Shown in pieces: positions 1 through 9,302 of a DNA stretch of 64,000 bases. The first letter of the stretch is position 1, and the number at the start of each line of letters is the position of its first letter. The stretch is taken from positions 1 through 64,000 of the forward strand of contig NZ_CP085307.1 of the NCBI RefSeq assembly GCF_020700235.1, in the 5' to 3' direction. The notes beneath the pieces are model-generated. The model ran no database searches. It saw only the letters and a list, made by a program, of their open reading frames with translations, and was not told the origin of the DNA. The DNA is from Haladaptatus pallidirubidus. Lineage in GTDB: Archaea; Halobacteriota; Halobacteria; Halobacteriales; Haladaptataceae. The position numbers were made by a program, and so were the translations under genes.

Positions 1-7
1 ACTCCTT

Positions 8-787
8 ATGGGGGAGCTATTAGCTGACAACACAGCGGTTATCACCGGTGGAGCCAGTGGAATTGGACGCGCCATCGCACTCCGGTTTGCCGAAAATGGC
101 GCTAAGGTCGTCGTCGCCGACCTCAAGGAAGAACCACGGGAGAGTGGCACACCAACGCACACACAAATCAACGAGCAGATGGATTCGACAGCGGTGTTCG
201 AGCAATGCGATGTCAGTGATCCAGGGGACGTTACAACGGTTGTCGAGCGAGCACAAACCGAATTCGGCAGTTTAGATGTGATGGTGAACAACGCTGGAAT
301 TGTCGGGCCGCAACAACCGGTCAGTGAAATTGACCTCGAAGAGTACCAACAGTTGATCGATATAAATTTGAATGGTATGTTCTATGGATCACAAGCGGCA
401 GCTACTCGAATGAGCGATACCGGGTGCGGCAGTATCATAAATATCTCGAGTATTGCAGGTATCCTCGGATATAGCGAACTCTCTCCGTACTGTGCGTCGA
501 AAGGAGGAATCCGCCTGCTCACGTACTCGTTGGCCGCCGAACTCGGTTCAAAGGGAATTCGAGTGAATGCGATTCACCCAGGCGTAATTGAGACAACGAT
601 GACCAAAGAAGATGTCCCAATTATCGGAAGCGAAACAGGAGAACAGATGGAACAACTGGTTCCCTTACGTCGCTTTGGAACACCTGATGAGGTCGCAAAA
701 ACCGCGCTATACCTCGCGAGTGACCTTTCGAGTTATGTTACTGGCGAATCGATCGTTGTAGATGGTGGTCTCGTAAATACAGCGTGA
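8..787 (+). CDS. SDR-family NAD(P)-dependent oxidoreductase
   Basis: A classical short-chain dehydrogenase of 259 residues, the usual family length. The Rossmann cofactor motif TGGASGIG is at residues 13-20, NNAG at 94-97, catalytic Ser near 147, and the YxxxK pair at Tyr161/Lys165. The protein ends with the typical VTGESIVVDGG segment, so it looks complete. It should reduce or oxidise an alcohol/carbonyl in the cytoplasm; the substrate (often a 3-oxoacyl or sugar-like compound) cannot be read from sequence. It lies at the window edge and converges on the P-type ATPase gene, so its operon context is unknown. Confidence 0.9.
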   Translation: MGELLADNTAVITGGASGIGRAIALRFAENGAKVVVADLKEEPRESGTPTHTQINEQMDSTAVFEQCDVSDPGDVTTVVERAQTEFGSLDVMVNNAGIVGPQQPVSEIDLEEYQQLIDINLNGMFYGSQAAATRMSDTGCGSIINISSIAGILGYSELSPYCASKGGIRLLTYSLAAELGSKGIRVNAIHPGVIETTMTKEDVPIIGSETGEQMEQLVPLRRFGTPDEVAKTALYLASDLSSYVTGESIVVDGGLVNTA

Positions 788-965
788 CATCATCTTAGCC
801 AGCAACAGTAAGACTTCACACGACACTCGACCAACTATCATCTCCAACACAGAACGTTGTGGTTTGTGCCCGAGAATACGCCTCACGAATCCAGTAGCAG
901 ATTCATCCGCTAATTCGATTACGGAGATGAGAGGAGAAAACTCGCCGTTTAGCCCGGGAAGGATC

Positions 966-3539
966 TCACGTACGGGGTCGATGCAACGAGATGTGTTTAA
1001 CACTGACTGCAACTCCGAGAAAGAGTGGGAGTGCAATGGCTACTGCACCGAACAAAATCCCCCAATCAAAAACCGTGAGTGGAACGGTGCCGAAATATCG
1101 TTGAAGCGGCGTATATAAGACAGCGAGATGGAGGCAAAAGGACGCAACGACGGCAACGATCAACCAGCGATTCGCTGTGAGTGCTGTCTCACGCGTCCAC
1201 CGTATCACGAAGAGCTTCGCAAATTCAAAAACAACGAACCCCGTGAAAACCATCGTCATGGCGTAGGGCGTGACCGATTGGGCACCAGCCAATGTCAGGA
1301 CCATCACCCCGAGGAGGATGACCGTCGCCACCGTCCCGATGCCGCCAATGAGCAATACCATTGCTCGATCGATCACCCGCCGGTCGTTACGACGCGGTGG
1401 TCGATCCATCACGTCCTTACTCGCTGGATCCGTTCCAAGTGCTAATGCAGGAAGCCCATCGGTAAGGAGATTAATCCACAACAGCTGAACCGCTGGGAGA
1501 ATGAGATAGCCAAACAAGGATGCGATAAACACCAGGAGCACTTCGGCAACGTTTGCACTCAAGAGATAGGCGACGAACTTCCAAATATTGTCGAAAATGG
1601 TTCGACCTTGACGGACGGCGTTTGTGATCGTCGCGTAGTTGTCGTCTAGAAGGACGATATTGCTGCTCTCTTTCGCCACGTCGGTTCCTCTGACGCCCAT
1701 TGCGATGCCGATATCTGCGTTTTTGAGTGCAGGCGCATCGTTCACACCGTCGCCGGTCATCGCTACCATATGCTCATTTGCTTGTAACGCGCGAAGAATG
1801 CGAACTTTGTGTTCCGGTGTCACCCGCGCGAACACATCAATCTCTTCAACTGTCGTTCGAAGGGTTTGATCGTCCAATTCGTCGAGGTCACGACCGGAGA
1901 TTACCTCCGACGTAATGCCAAGCTGCTCACCGACTGCCCGTGCCGTCACGTGGTTGTCACCAGTTAGCATCTTCACGTCGATGCCTGCCCGGTACGTTTC
2001 CTCGATCGCGGGCTTCACTTCGTCGCGGGGAGGATCAATGAGACCCTGTAACCCCACGAATATGAGGTTTTCCTCCCAGTCACCGTCATCGTCTCGATCC
2101 TTGTATGCGAATCCAAGCACTCGAAGGGCTCGATTAGCGAATGCAGTGGTTTGCTCCAGCACCCTAGTCCGCGTCGGCTCATCGAGCGTCGTCACACCGT
2201 CAGCGGTCAATATTCGGGTACACCGCTTTACTACCACTTCTGGGGCTCCTTTCATGTATACGTGTTCAGCATGAGCCGTCGTCATCCGTTTTCGATCCGA
2301 CGTGAAGGGGAGTTCATCTCGTCTCGGACGCGACTGGCGGAGGTTCTCGACATCGATCCCGCTGCGGATACCAGCGTCAAGCAGGGCGCTCTCGGTGGGA
2401 TCCCCGTAATCCGCTTCAAGACTGGCATTGTTACAGAGGACGCCGATTTCGAACAGCAGCTCGAATCGGAGGTGTGACTTGACCAGTTCAGTCGATACTC
2501 GGCGAACATCGTCGAACATCCACACGTCGGTCACCTGCATCTGTCCCTCAGTGAGCGTTCCCGTTTTGTCGGTGCAGATCGTATCGACCGCACCGAGAGC
2601 CTCAACCGATGGGAGTGTTCGAACGAGCGCGCGCTCAGACGCCATCTGGGTAACACCGAGTACAAGCGTAAGCGTCACGACCGCAGGGAGACCCTCCGGG
2701 ATCGCTGCAACCGATAACGATACAGCAGTGAGACTGGCCTCGATGAGGGATGTCCCACCAACTACGAGTAGGGGGACGAGAAGCGCTGACAGGGCAAGAA
2801 CACCGACCCCAAGACGAGTACCGAGCGTATCGAGGTCACGTTGAAGTGGGGTCTGTTGTGCATCGACTTCGAGAAGTTGTGTCGCTATTTTCCCAACTTG
2901 CGTCTCCATCCCTGTGTCAACGACCAGTGCTGTTCCATGTCCGCGGACGACGTTAGTCTGTTTATACACCATGTTCGATCGCTCGGCCAGTTCGGTGTCT
3001 GACTCGATGGTGCCCGTTTCTTTTTCTACCGGGATGCTCTCACCCGTGAGCGGGGCCTCGTCCACTTCCAACGAATGGCTCTCGATGAGCCGCGCATCTG
3101 CGGGCACCGCACTCCCCTCATCTAATCGGACGATATCTCCGGGAATGAGTTTCCGCGCGTCGATCCGCTGTTCGCCACCATCCCGAATCACGATGGCGGA
3201 GGGGGAACTCATCGAGCGAAGCGCTTGCAGGGCTTGTTCGGCGCGATAGTCCTGAACGAATCCGAATACACCATTTGCGACAACGATAATCGCAATCAAC
3301 ACTGCATCTACAGTATGCCCGACCCAAAAGGAGAGGCCCGCAGCGACGAGTAACACCCAGATGAGGACGCTCGAAAATTGGGCGACGAAGATCGAGAGAG
3401 GGGAGCACTGTTGTGTCTCCCGAATATCGTTCGGGCCGACCGTCTGCAGCCGTCGTTCGGCTTCGGTCGACGTCAGCCCCGTTTCATCGGCGTCCAACGT
3501 TGAGTACACTTCGTCAATTGGTCGGTCGTACCAATCCAT
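966..3539 (-). CDS. P-type cation ATPase, type II Ca2+-pump-like
   Basis: An 857-residue membrane pump. It has an N-terminal cation-ATPase domain, the actuator TGES loop (165-168), the phosphorylated Asp324 in DKTGTLT, a nucleotide-binding domain, and the hinge TGDGVNDAP. The M4 motif PEGLP (281-285), an AE pair in M5 (NVAEVLL) and the M6 segment NLLTDGLPALALG match the SERCA/PMR1-type Ca2+ (or Mn2+) pumps rather than heavy-metal or K+ pumps. Ion choice is inferred from these motifs. Its start shares one base with the stop of the downstream-lying VIT1-like gene on the same strand (position 3539), so the two are probably cotranscribed with DUF211. Confidence 0.92.
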   Translation of the reverse strand: MDWYDRPIDEVYSTLDADETGLTSTEAERRLQTVGPNDIRETQQCSPLSIFVAQFSSVLIWVLLVAAGLSFWVGHTVDAVLIAIIVVANGVFGFVQDYRAEQALQALRSMSSPSAIVIRDGGEQRIDARKLIPGDIVRLDEGSAVPADARLIESHSLEVDEAPLTGESIPVEKETGTIESDTELAERSNMVYKQTNVVRGHGTALVVDTGMETQVGKIATQLLEVDAQQTPLQRDLDTLGTRLGVGVLALSALLVPLLVVGGTSLIEASLTAVSLSVAAIPEGLPAVVTLTLVLGVTQMASERALVRTLPSVEALGAVDTICTDKTGTLTEGQMQVTDVWMFDDVRRVSTELVKSHLRFELLFEIGVLCNNASLEADYGDPTESALLDAGIRSGIDVENLRQSRPRRDELPFTSDRKRMTTAHAEHVYMKGAPEVVVKRCTRILTADGVTTLDEPTRTRVLEQTTAFANRALRVLGFAYKDRDDDGDWEENLIFVGLQGLIDPPRDEVKPAIEETYRAGIDVKMLTGDNHVTARAVGEQLGITSEVISGRDLDELDDQTLRTTVEEIDVFARVTPEHKVRILRALQANEHMVAMTGDGVNDAPALKNADIGIAMGVRGTDVAKESSNIVLLDDNYATITNAVRQGRTIFDNIWKFVAYLLSANVAEVLLVFIASLFGYLILPAVQLLWINLLTDGLPALALGTDPASKDVMDRPPRRNDRRVIDRAMVLLIGGIGTVATVILLGVMVLTLAGAQSVTPYAMTMVFTGFVVFEFAKLFVIRWTRETALTANRWLIVAVVASFCLHLAVLYTPLQRYFGTVPLTVFDWGILFGAVAIALPLFLGVAVSVKHISLHRPRT

Positions 3540-4116
3540 TATCCTGTGAGGAGGAGATTGATGAGTGCGACGACGAGCCCTGCAAGCCCCATTCGAACGC
3601 CTGCGATGTACCAGTTCTGTTCCGACAGTTGGCCAAGGTACGCGCCAAACACGAATAGCACACCGACACCGATACTAACCGCGATTACCGTCGCTTCGAG
3701 GAGTGAGAGATACACCCCGTGGAGTAAAAACGGAAGCAGTGGAAGGAAGATTCCAATGAGCGGCCCGATTCCACTCATTACGGCGTTTACTTTTCGTGCG
3801 CCAGCTTTCTGGCGTTCTATTTTAGTGTCATCGAGGTCGGTGAGCATCGCTCGCTCGAGTTGCAGAATTTCCGCCCGTTTCTCAGCGCGTTCGATTTCCC
3901 AGACGCTCCAGATACCAGATGTCCCAAGGCCGACCGCAGCACCAACACAATCTTGAACACCGTAATTCCGTCCGAGACTCCCGAAAGATACGCTCCGACG
4001 ATGATTCCGATGCTCGTCAGCGTGCCGTCGAAGCCGTTGGAGATGAAATATCGACGTGAAATCGACCGAACTTCTTCTTTTCGAAGGAGTTCGCGTACGT
4101 CGTCCATCCATGCCAT
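3539..4116 (-). pseudogene. VIT1/CCC1-like membrane protein, frameshifted
   Basis: Read from ATG at 4116, the frame gives MAWMDDVRELL, then SRRYFISNGFDGTLTSIGIIVGAYLSG, a VIT1/CCC1-family (Fe/Mn transporter) start. Near 3942 the frame breaks: the continuation GAAVGLGTSGIWSVWEIERAEKRAE with the remaining TM helices lies one frame over and runs to 3539. A single missing C in the short C run at 3942-3943 would restore one protein of about 193 residues. The start overlaps the DUF211 stop as TAATG, suggesting translational coupling, and the 3' end overlaps the ATPase start. Either a decayed gene or a one-base sequencing error; the shift is visible, its cause is not. Confidence 0.8.
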
Positions 4117-4409
4117 TATCTGAAGTTCTGTCGTGTCTCGCTTTCCTCGACGAGTATCTCGCCACATGCCACCTCGTCGAACGAGTGGATAGTTCCCCCG
4201 AGACTATCGATTGTTTCTTCGACAGCGATGGCATCGATGTCGTCACCTTCCACCGTTATCTTGATGGTTTGCACCTCGCGATCAGTTTCGAGCAACATGA
4301 CATTCGCTCCGGAAACGCCCCCACATTGAGCGACGGCTTCGGAAAACTCGAGGAGGTCTGGTTCGTGAGGTTTCAAAACGTCGAGTACGAGGCGTTTGAT
4401 TTCGAACAT
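4116..4409 (-). CDS. DUF211 family protein
   Basis: A 97-residue protein starting MFEIKRLVLDVLKPHEP, typical of the archaeal DUF211 family, small ferredoxin-like-fold proteins of unknown function (metal binding has been suggested for the family). The long open frame extends upstream to 4532, but that extension is not acidic and does not resemble the family, so the ATG at 4409 is preferred. The stop overlaps the next gene's ATG (TAATG). Position in front of a VIT1-like transporter and a cation ATPase suggests a metal or cation-homeostasis operon; that is inference. Confidence 0.8.
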   Translation of the reverse strand: MFEIKRLVLDVLKPHEPDLLEFSEAVAQCGGVSGANVMLLETDREVQTIKITVEGDDIDAIAVEETIDSLGGTIHSFDEVACGEILVEESETRQNFR

Positions 4410-4547
4410 TAATATTGTATCGCTCGGGAAACGCTGAGTGCTGAGGGTCTGGTGCCGTGACTCTGATCTCAGAGACGGTTGCTGTGGGTTGCTATCGATA
4501 TTGCAGTTCGTGATTCGGCCAACTTTGACCATTTGATGGAACCCGGG

Positions 4548-5765
4548 CTATTCTTCAAGTATCCAGCCAAACCGCTTTTCCCAGTACTCTTCGTCCGGGT
4601 GCTTTTTGCTTCGCCCGTGCGTCTTCTTGTCGCGTATTCGTCGCTCCAAAACATCACGTGCTTCGTGAAGTGCGTGACTCGCACCGTACCCCGTTCCAGA
4701 GGCGATATACAGTCCTCGGTCGGTGTGCAGGCGGATGCGCGCGAGCAAAAGTGGCGTCCCACGGAGTTTCTCGTCGTGTTTGTGCAGGTGGATCTTCGCG
4801 TCGAGAACGTTCATCCCGTGATCCCTATCGTCGAACTTCTCGACCATCGCCATGACTTCGTCATACATGTCGTCTAACAGGTCAGTGCCGTAGATTTGAA
4901 CGGCTCGATTGCCTTCGGCCTCCCACGTGAGCGACTCGAGAACGTCCGTTTTGGTGACGATCCCGTCGGGACGGCCGTCGTCCGTGACAACGAGCGACGA
5001 CTCGCCGATCTCGAACATCTCGTCGACGGCCATTTCGAGCGTCTGATCAGGTTGAATCGTTCGCACCGGCGAGATCATCACGTCCCGAACCGGCAGGTCA
5101 AGAATCCGTGCCAGTTCCCCTTCTCGGGCACCAAAGCCGCCACGCCGAGCGCGACCAGCACTATCGGAGAGGTCGCCGCCGTACGAATCCGTCCCACCTG
5201 GGTTGCCACCCTGACTCTGTTGGATGGATCTGACCGCTAGATCGGTCACATCGTAGAGGCTGAGAATGCCGACCGCCGTGCTATCCTCGACGACTGGGAG
5301 ATGCGTAATCCGGTGCTCACGAAAGATGTGAAGCACCTCGCCAACTGTCGATTCCAAATTCACCGAGACAAGGTCGTCAGTGTAAGCGTCGTTGACGGTC
5401 GCCGCGTTGAGGAATGATTTGACCTTCTGGAGAATTCCGTCGACGGTGACGACGCCGATCATCTCTCGATCCTCGAATACAGGGAGGAGTTGTGAGTCGC
5501 TGTCGATCATCAGTTGTGCGACCTTCCGAACGTCTTCGTCGGGAGCAAGTCGTGGGACATGCCAGACCCTCGAACCGGCTTTCTCGTCGGGATGCGTATG
5601 TGAAGTGGTGAGCTGCCGACGGGTGATAACACCCGTGTACTCACCGTCGTCCGTAATTACTACGGCTTTAACGTTCGAATCTTCGAACGTTCCTGCGATT
5701 TTCGAAATCGACGTCCCAACGTCGCATTCGACGTACTCGGTTGAAACGATGTCAGCAATGTCCAT
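4548..5765 (-). CDS. Four-CBS protein with HPF/RaiA-like C-terminal domain
   Basis: From ATG 5765 the protein has 405 residues; a GGGGGAG ribosome-binding site lies just upstream, which decides this start over one 11 codons earlier. Four CBS modules are visible at about 1-55, 70-125, 130-185 and 225-285; such modules bind adenosine ligands. The C-terminal 100 residues (from about 290) contain alternating strands and helices with AKIHLHKHDEK and GYGASHALHEARDVLERRI, resembling the ribosome hibernation factor HPF/RaiA fold found in haloarchaeal CBS proteins. A role sensing energy state and acting on ribosomes is plausible, not proven. Confidence 0.88.
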   Translation of the reverse strand: MDIADIVSTEYVECDVGTSISKIAGTFEDSNVKAVVITDDGEYTGVITRRQLTTSHTHPDEKAGSRVWHVPRLAPDEDVRKVAQLMIDSDSQLLPVFEDREMIGVVTVDGILQKVKSFLNAATVNDAYTDDLVSVNLESTVGEVLHIFREHRITHLPVVEDSTAVGILSLYDVTDLAVRSIQQSQGGNPGGTDSYGGDLSDSAGRARRGGFGAREGELARILDLPVRDVMISPVRTIQPDQTLEMAVDEMFEIGESSLVVTDDGRPDGIVTKTDVLESLTWEAEGNRAVQIYGTDLLDDMYDEVMAMVEKFDDRDHGMNVLDAKIHLHKHDEKLRGTPLLLARIRLHTDRGLYIASGTGYGASHALHEARDVLERRIRDKKTHGRSKKHPDEEYWEKRFGWILEE

Positions 5766-6112
5766 TTTGCTCTCCCCCCTGTCGTCAAGGTACTCCACGA
5801 AAGCATATATTCACGTAGCCTTCCTAACAAGTTTTTGTCATCAACCGGCGGTGCAGAGCGCGGTCTCGTCCTACGGAGTAGTGTAGTTCACACAGGTTCG
5901 AGGCGAAAGCCCACGACTAAAGTCGTGGGAGGTAGCCGACCATAACCATGCAAATCACGAGCGATAGCAGGCCGACTCCCCTACGGTAGCCTGAATTATT
6001 ACTGGTGATTTCTCTTCAGTTATGAACAGTCGTGGACTGGTATCACGATACCACCGAGGTCTACCGAGGGTGCATATTTGACTATTACTCCAAAGAGTTC
6101 TCAGATTTCAGT
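5766..6112. other. Intergenic stretch with IS200/IS605-type 3' end remnant
   Basis: No convincing gene. Positions 5901-5940 hold a strong hairpin: arms CCCACGACT (5910-5918) and AGTCGTGGG (5921-5929) around a two-base loop, followed by AGGTAGCCGAC. This CCCACGACT...AGTCGTGGGAGG hairpin is the pattern I associate with the right end of IS200/IS605-family elements, overlapping the tnpB guide-RNA scaffold region. The preceding GTGTAGTTCACACAGG also resembles sequence found just after haloarchaeal tnpB genes. No tnpA or tnpB coding sequence remains. Confidence 0.5.
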
Positions 6113-6550
6113 TCAAGGCTCTTTCCGACTCGTCAGTTCGTCGGGATCGAGGTAGAAAAAGCGGAATGAAACCTCCCTTGGATGGCGATCGAACACATCG
6201 ACGATCGGAATGTCGACGTGCCGTATTCCTTGCACGATGTCCGAGTCGATGTCAGCCTCCGCCACTTCTTTCAGTCGTCCCGTAACGGCGACGCTACGCC
6301 ACCCATCTTCCGTCTTGTCGTACGTAACGAACGAGATAGGACGATCGATAACCTCTTCTTTCTTGCTGTCTGGGCTGAAAGCGAGTCTGAAGTAGAAGCG
6401 AGTGGCGGTCGCATCATACCCGTATGATACCGGTAGCGTGTACGGTGATTCGTCGGTGCCAGCCGGGAATGAAATAACGCCAGTTCCCCCAGTCGTGAGA
6501 AACTCGTTCCGTTCTTCCTCGCCCATCTGCACGGATTTGATATCCCCCAT
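6113..6550 (-). CDS. Pyridoxamine 5'-phosphate oxidase-like flavin/F420-binding protein
   Basis: 145 residues with the split-barrel pattern of the PPOX-like superfamily: MGEEERNEFLTTGGTGVISF at the N terminus, a beta-strand rich core containing PYTLPVSYGYD and RFYFRLAFSPDSKKEEVI, then RSVAVTGRLKEV. Short haloarchaeal members usually bind FMN or F420 and are annotated as general stress or nitroreductase-like proteins; no substrate can be assigned. It is divergent from the VIT1-like gene that starts 135 bp away. Confidence 0.85.
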   Translation of the reverse strand: MGDIKSVQMGEEERNEFLTTGGTGVISFPAGTDESPYTLPVSYGYDATATRFYFRLAFSPDSKKEEVIDRPISFVTYDKTEDGWRSVAVTGRLKEVAEADIDSDIVQGIRHVDIPIVDVFDRHPREVSFRFFYLDPDELTSRKEP

Positions 6551-6685
6551 GCCATGAGCAACTACCTAGTAGTGGAAAAAGCTGTGGTTGATGACGATAC
6601 ATACGCAAATATGATGTTCTTCGCCGAAGGCCAATCGGAACCCCCCCGAGAGACGGATTTTTGTTTTCCACGGAGTTTCTCCACT

Positions 6686-7237
6686 ATGATAGGCCAATTG
6701 TTCAGGGACGATATCGAGGATGTTGGCGGTTACATCGCGGAAGTCATCTACGGCGCCAACGACGGCATCATTACGACTTTCGCCGTCGTCGCCGGCGTTG
6801 CCGGTGCTGCACTCGATCCTGCCATCGTGCTGATTCTCGGAACCGCGAACCTGCTCGCTGACGGATTCTCGATGGGTGCGAGTAACTATCTCAGTCAACG
6901 CTCAACGCTCGAATACGAGCAAGCCCAACACAGTGCCAAGGGAGGCCGGCCGCCGATATTCACCACTGTGACTACGTTTCTGGCGTTCGTCTTCGCTGGA
7001 TGGACGCTGCTCCTCCCGTATCTTCTCGCGCTTGAGTTCGAGGCCTTTCTGACGAGCAGTGCGACGTTCACGGTCTCGCTGACGGCAGCGGCCCTTGCGT
7101 TCTTCCTCGTCGGATCGAGTCGGAGTTTCGTTACGAACCGCCGCTGGTACAAGGCGGGCGGAGAGATGCTGGCCGTCGGACTGCTTGCAGCGGGAGTTGC
7201 CTTCGCGGTTGGTTCGTTCCTCGGCGGGCTCGCATGA
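6686..7237 (+). CDS. VIT1/CCC1 family transporter-like protein
   Basis: 183 residues from ATG 6686. Upstream in-frame codons back to 6554 do not look coding, so the internal start MIGQLFRDDIEDVGGYIAEVIYG is preferred. AEVIYGANDGIITTFAVVAGVAGAALD is the family's first helix with the conserved Asn-Asp-Gly, followed by LADGFSMGASNYLSQRS, the second-helix signature, and three further TM segments. Family members move Fe2+ or Mn2+ into vacuoles in eukaryotes; archaeal function is not established. Unlike the copy at 3.5-4.1 kb, this one is intact. Confidence 0.88.
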   Translation: MIGQLFRDDIEDVGGYIAEVIYGANDGIITTFAVVAGVAGAALDPAIVLILGTANLLADGFSMGASNYLSQRSTLEYEQAQHSAKGGRPPIFTTVTTFLAFVFAGWTLLLPYLLALEFEAFLTSSATFTVSLTAAALAFFLVGSSRSFVTNRRWYKAGGEMLAVGLLAAGVAFAVGSFLGGLA

Positions 7238-7373
7238 CAGAGCTACGGCACTCATATCGATATTTATGTTCGAGCTTGATGTCAGACAATAATTTTTTCT
7301 CGTCAACAGGGGTTCCTCGGTTCTACTGCCTCCAATACTTGATGAGATCCGCGGACGAACGAGACACTTTACG

Positions 7374-7604
7374 ATGAGCTTCGACGATATCCTTATTCCG
7401 ACGGATGGAAGCGAATGCGCGGAGGTTGCCATGAGGTACGCCGAAGATCTGGCAATTCACTATGGAGCGACTGTACACGTGCTATGTGTCGTCGACTCCC
7501 GCCTCCTCGAAAACGCTTCGCATTACGACCACATGAAAGAAGAGAGTACCGAAATCGCAGGGAGAGCCTACGACGTCCTTTCCGAGACTGGCCTCGCTGG
7601 TTGA
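7374..7604 (+). pseudogene. Truncated universal stress protein (N-terminal half)
   Basis: MSFDDILIPTDGSECAEVAMRYAEDLAIHYGATVHVLCVVDSR is a standard UspA start, but the frame stops after 76 residues, about half the normal 140-150. The C-terminal nucleotide-binding part (GTHGRxG...GS) is absent. The break coincides with the start of an Hsp20 coding sequence that itself lacks its N terminus, so a deletion has fused the two genes out of frame at about 7590-7602. Confidence 0.8.
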
Positions 7605-7914
7605 TCTCGCCGATGAAGGTGACCAGTTCGTCGTGACTGCCGACGTGCCGGGCTACGAAAAAGACGAGATCGATGTCCAAATCCAGAATAACACACTTCG
7701 AATCCGCGCAAAACACGAACAGGAAGCCGAGGAACGTGAGGAAGCGCTCATTCGAAGTGAGCGTGAACACCGAGAGATGAGGGAATCGGTCACGCTTCCA
7801 GAGCCAGTCGATGAGGACAACATTACAGCATCGTGTAATAACGGTGTGCTGACCGTCCACCTCCCGAAGAAAGAGCCAACTGAGCCAGGTGGAAAAAAGA
7901 TCGAAGTCGAATAG
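7600..7914 (+). pseudogene. Hsp20/alpha-crystallin protein missing its N terminus
   Basis: From 7600 the frame reads VDLADEGDQFVVTADVPGYEKDEIDV and continues through NTLRIRAKH, ESVTLPEPVDEDNITASCNNGVLTVHLPKKE: a nearly complete alpha-crystallin domain of about 100 residues with the C-terminal tail. The N-terminal arm and its ATG are missing; the only in-frame start is a GTG at 7633 inside the domain. Upstream sequence belongs to the truncated USP gene. It might still be expressed from the GTG, but would lack the first strands, so it is listed as a broken gene. Confidence 0.78.
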
Positions 7915-7969
7915 CTACGCTTCACCAGTGGCGTGAGTCTTACTAACAGTGCCACAACCGCGATGGCTT

Positions 7970-8368
7970 TCACTCCCTCGCCTTGATGACGAACGATTTT
8001 CTCGCCTTTCGATTCACCACTATCCATCCTACCGATCCGAGTGCACCTGCAAGGACATCTCCAGTCTCGTACCGGCGACCTGGAACTCGTTCCTGAAGAT
8101 GCTCCAAGAACACACCGTACGCGATAGACACGATTATCGCAACGACAGCCGCCTCGCGAATTTCGCGACCGTCTTCAAGTACACGAACCAGGGCCGAGCT
8201 GAAACATCCGTGGATAAAAAAGTGGAACAGTTTGTCGAGTTCGTATGGTGTTTTTCGCGGTGGGTCGTGAACTGGGGCGGGCGTGAGTGTCGCAACGAGG
8301 AGGAATGCCGTAAGTGTGCAAGCAGTCGTCCATTTGGATTTCTGAAGCGGCTGATGGTGCATACCCAT
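7970..8368 (-). CDS. VanZ-like membrane protein
   Basis: 132 residues from the ATG at 8368 (a second ATG is at 8362). A TATA-like GTATAAAA at about 8401-8408 would place transcription just ahead of these starts, whereas a longer reading would start inside that box. Features are a first TM helix (ACTLTAFLLVATLTP), DKLFHFFIHGCFSSAL and YGVFLEHLQERVPGRRYETGDVLAGALGSVGW, matching the VanZ fold with its conserved acidic/His positions. VanZ-like proteins are small integral membrane proteins of mostly unknown function. Confidence 0.78.
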   Translation of the reverse strand: MGMHHQPLQKSKWTTACTLTAFLLVATLTPAPVHDPPRKTPYELDKLFHFFIHGCFSSALVRVLEDGREIREAAVVAIIVSIAYGVFLEHLQERVPGRRYETGDVLAGALGSVGWIVVNRKARKSFVIKARE

Positions 8369-8518
8369 CAAATGACGAGCGTAGTGCTGAAGCTTCTGCT
8401 TTTTATACAACTAAAAGATCGTCGATATCGAGTCTTGAACAGTTATACCCATCTCCAGCTAAGGAATGCCTTCCCTCCTCAAATGCAGCCGTCAGGGGGG
8501 GCAGTATGGTAGTGGAGT

Positions 8519-9160
8519 TTACTGCAGATGGGTTGTGAACCAGTCGGCGGCCAACTCCGCGACACGGTCGAGCGTACCCGGTTCTTCGAACAGATGCCCC
8601 GCCCCTCCGATGACTTCGAGATTCTTCTCACACTGGAGCTTCTCGTATGCTTCGCGATTGAGGTCGAGTACTTGGTAATCCCGTCCCCCGATGAGAAAGA
8701 GTGTAGGTGCTTCTACCTGGTCTAACACGTCGGCTGCCAAGTCGACACGCCCGCCCCGCGAGACGACCGCATCCGCAGTCGGGTCGAGCCGTGCTGCCGC
8801 ACGGAGTGCGGAGGCTGCACCCGTACTCGACCCGAAGTACCCGTACTGGAGGTCTTTGGTGGCGTCCTGCTCTTCAAGCCACTCGGTCACTTTTAGCAGA
8901 CGTTCGGTCAACAGAGGAATGTCGAATCGCGTCTCGTAGGTCATATCTTCTTCCTCGGTGAGCAAGTCGAAGAGTAACGTCCCTACCTGCCGCTCACGAA
9001 TGACCGAAGCGACGTAGTTGTTTCGTGGGCTCTTTCTGCTGCTTCCGCTTCCGTGGGAGAACACCACGAGTCCGGTTGCACTCTCTGGAACGATGAGTTC
9101 ACCCTCAAGCCTGACTCCGTCCACAGGTATCTCTACTAACTGGTGTATTGCGTCGTTCAT
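8519..9160 (-). CDS. Alpha/beta hydrolase, dienelactone-hydrolase-like
   Basis: 213 residues from ATG 9160, preceded by a GTGGGAG ribosome-binding site. The oxyanion segment FSHGSGSSRKSP, nucleophile elbow GSSTGA, acid loop GGRDYQVLD and terminal His in GAGHLFEEPG make a complete catalytic triad. Haloarchaeal homologues are often fused or adjacent to phosphoribosyltransferase domains; this one is standalone. Substrate unknown; esterase or dienelactone hydrolase activity is inferred from family. Confidence 0.85.
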   Translation of the reverse strand: MNDAIHQLVEIPVDGVRLEGELIVPESATGLVVFSHGSGSSRKSPRNNYVASVIRERQVGTLLFDLLTEEEDMTYETRFDIPLLTERLLKVTEWLEEQDATKDLQYGYFGSSTGAASALRAAARLDPTADAVVSRGGRVDLAADVLDQVEAPTLFLIGGRDYQVLDLNREAYEKLQCEKNLEVIGGAGHLFEEPGTLDRVAELAADWFTTHLQ

Positions 9161-9302
9161 CTCTCCCACTAGTACGGGAGTTGGTAGCCTATATCTTCTC
9201 CTCACCGACGCATGGCGTCATCGAAATCCGTTCTCACACCGGAAGCTTGTCGTCTCATGCGTCTTTCGTCTCCATCCGTATGCGCCAAAACAAGACCGCT
9301 CA

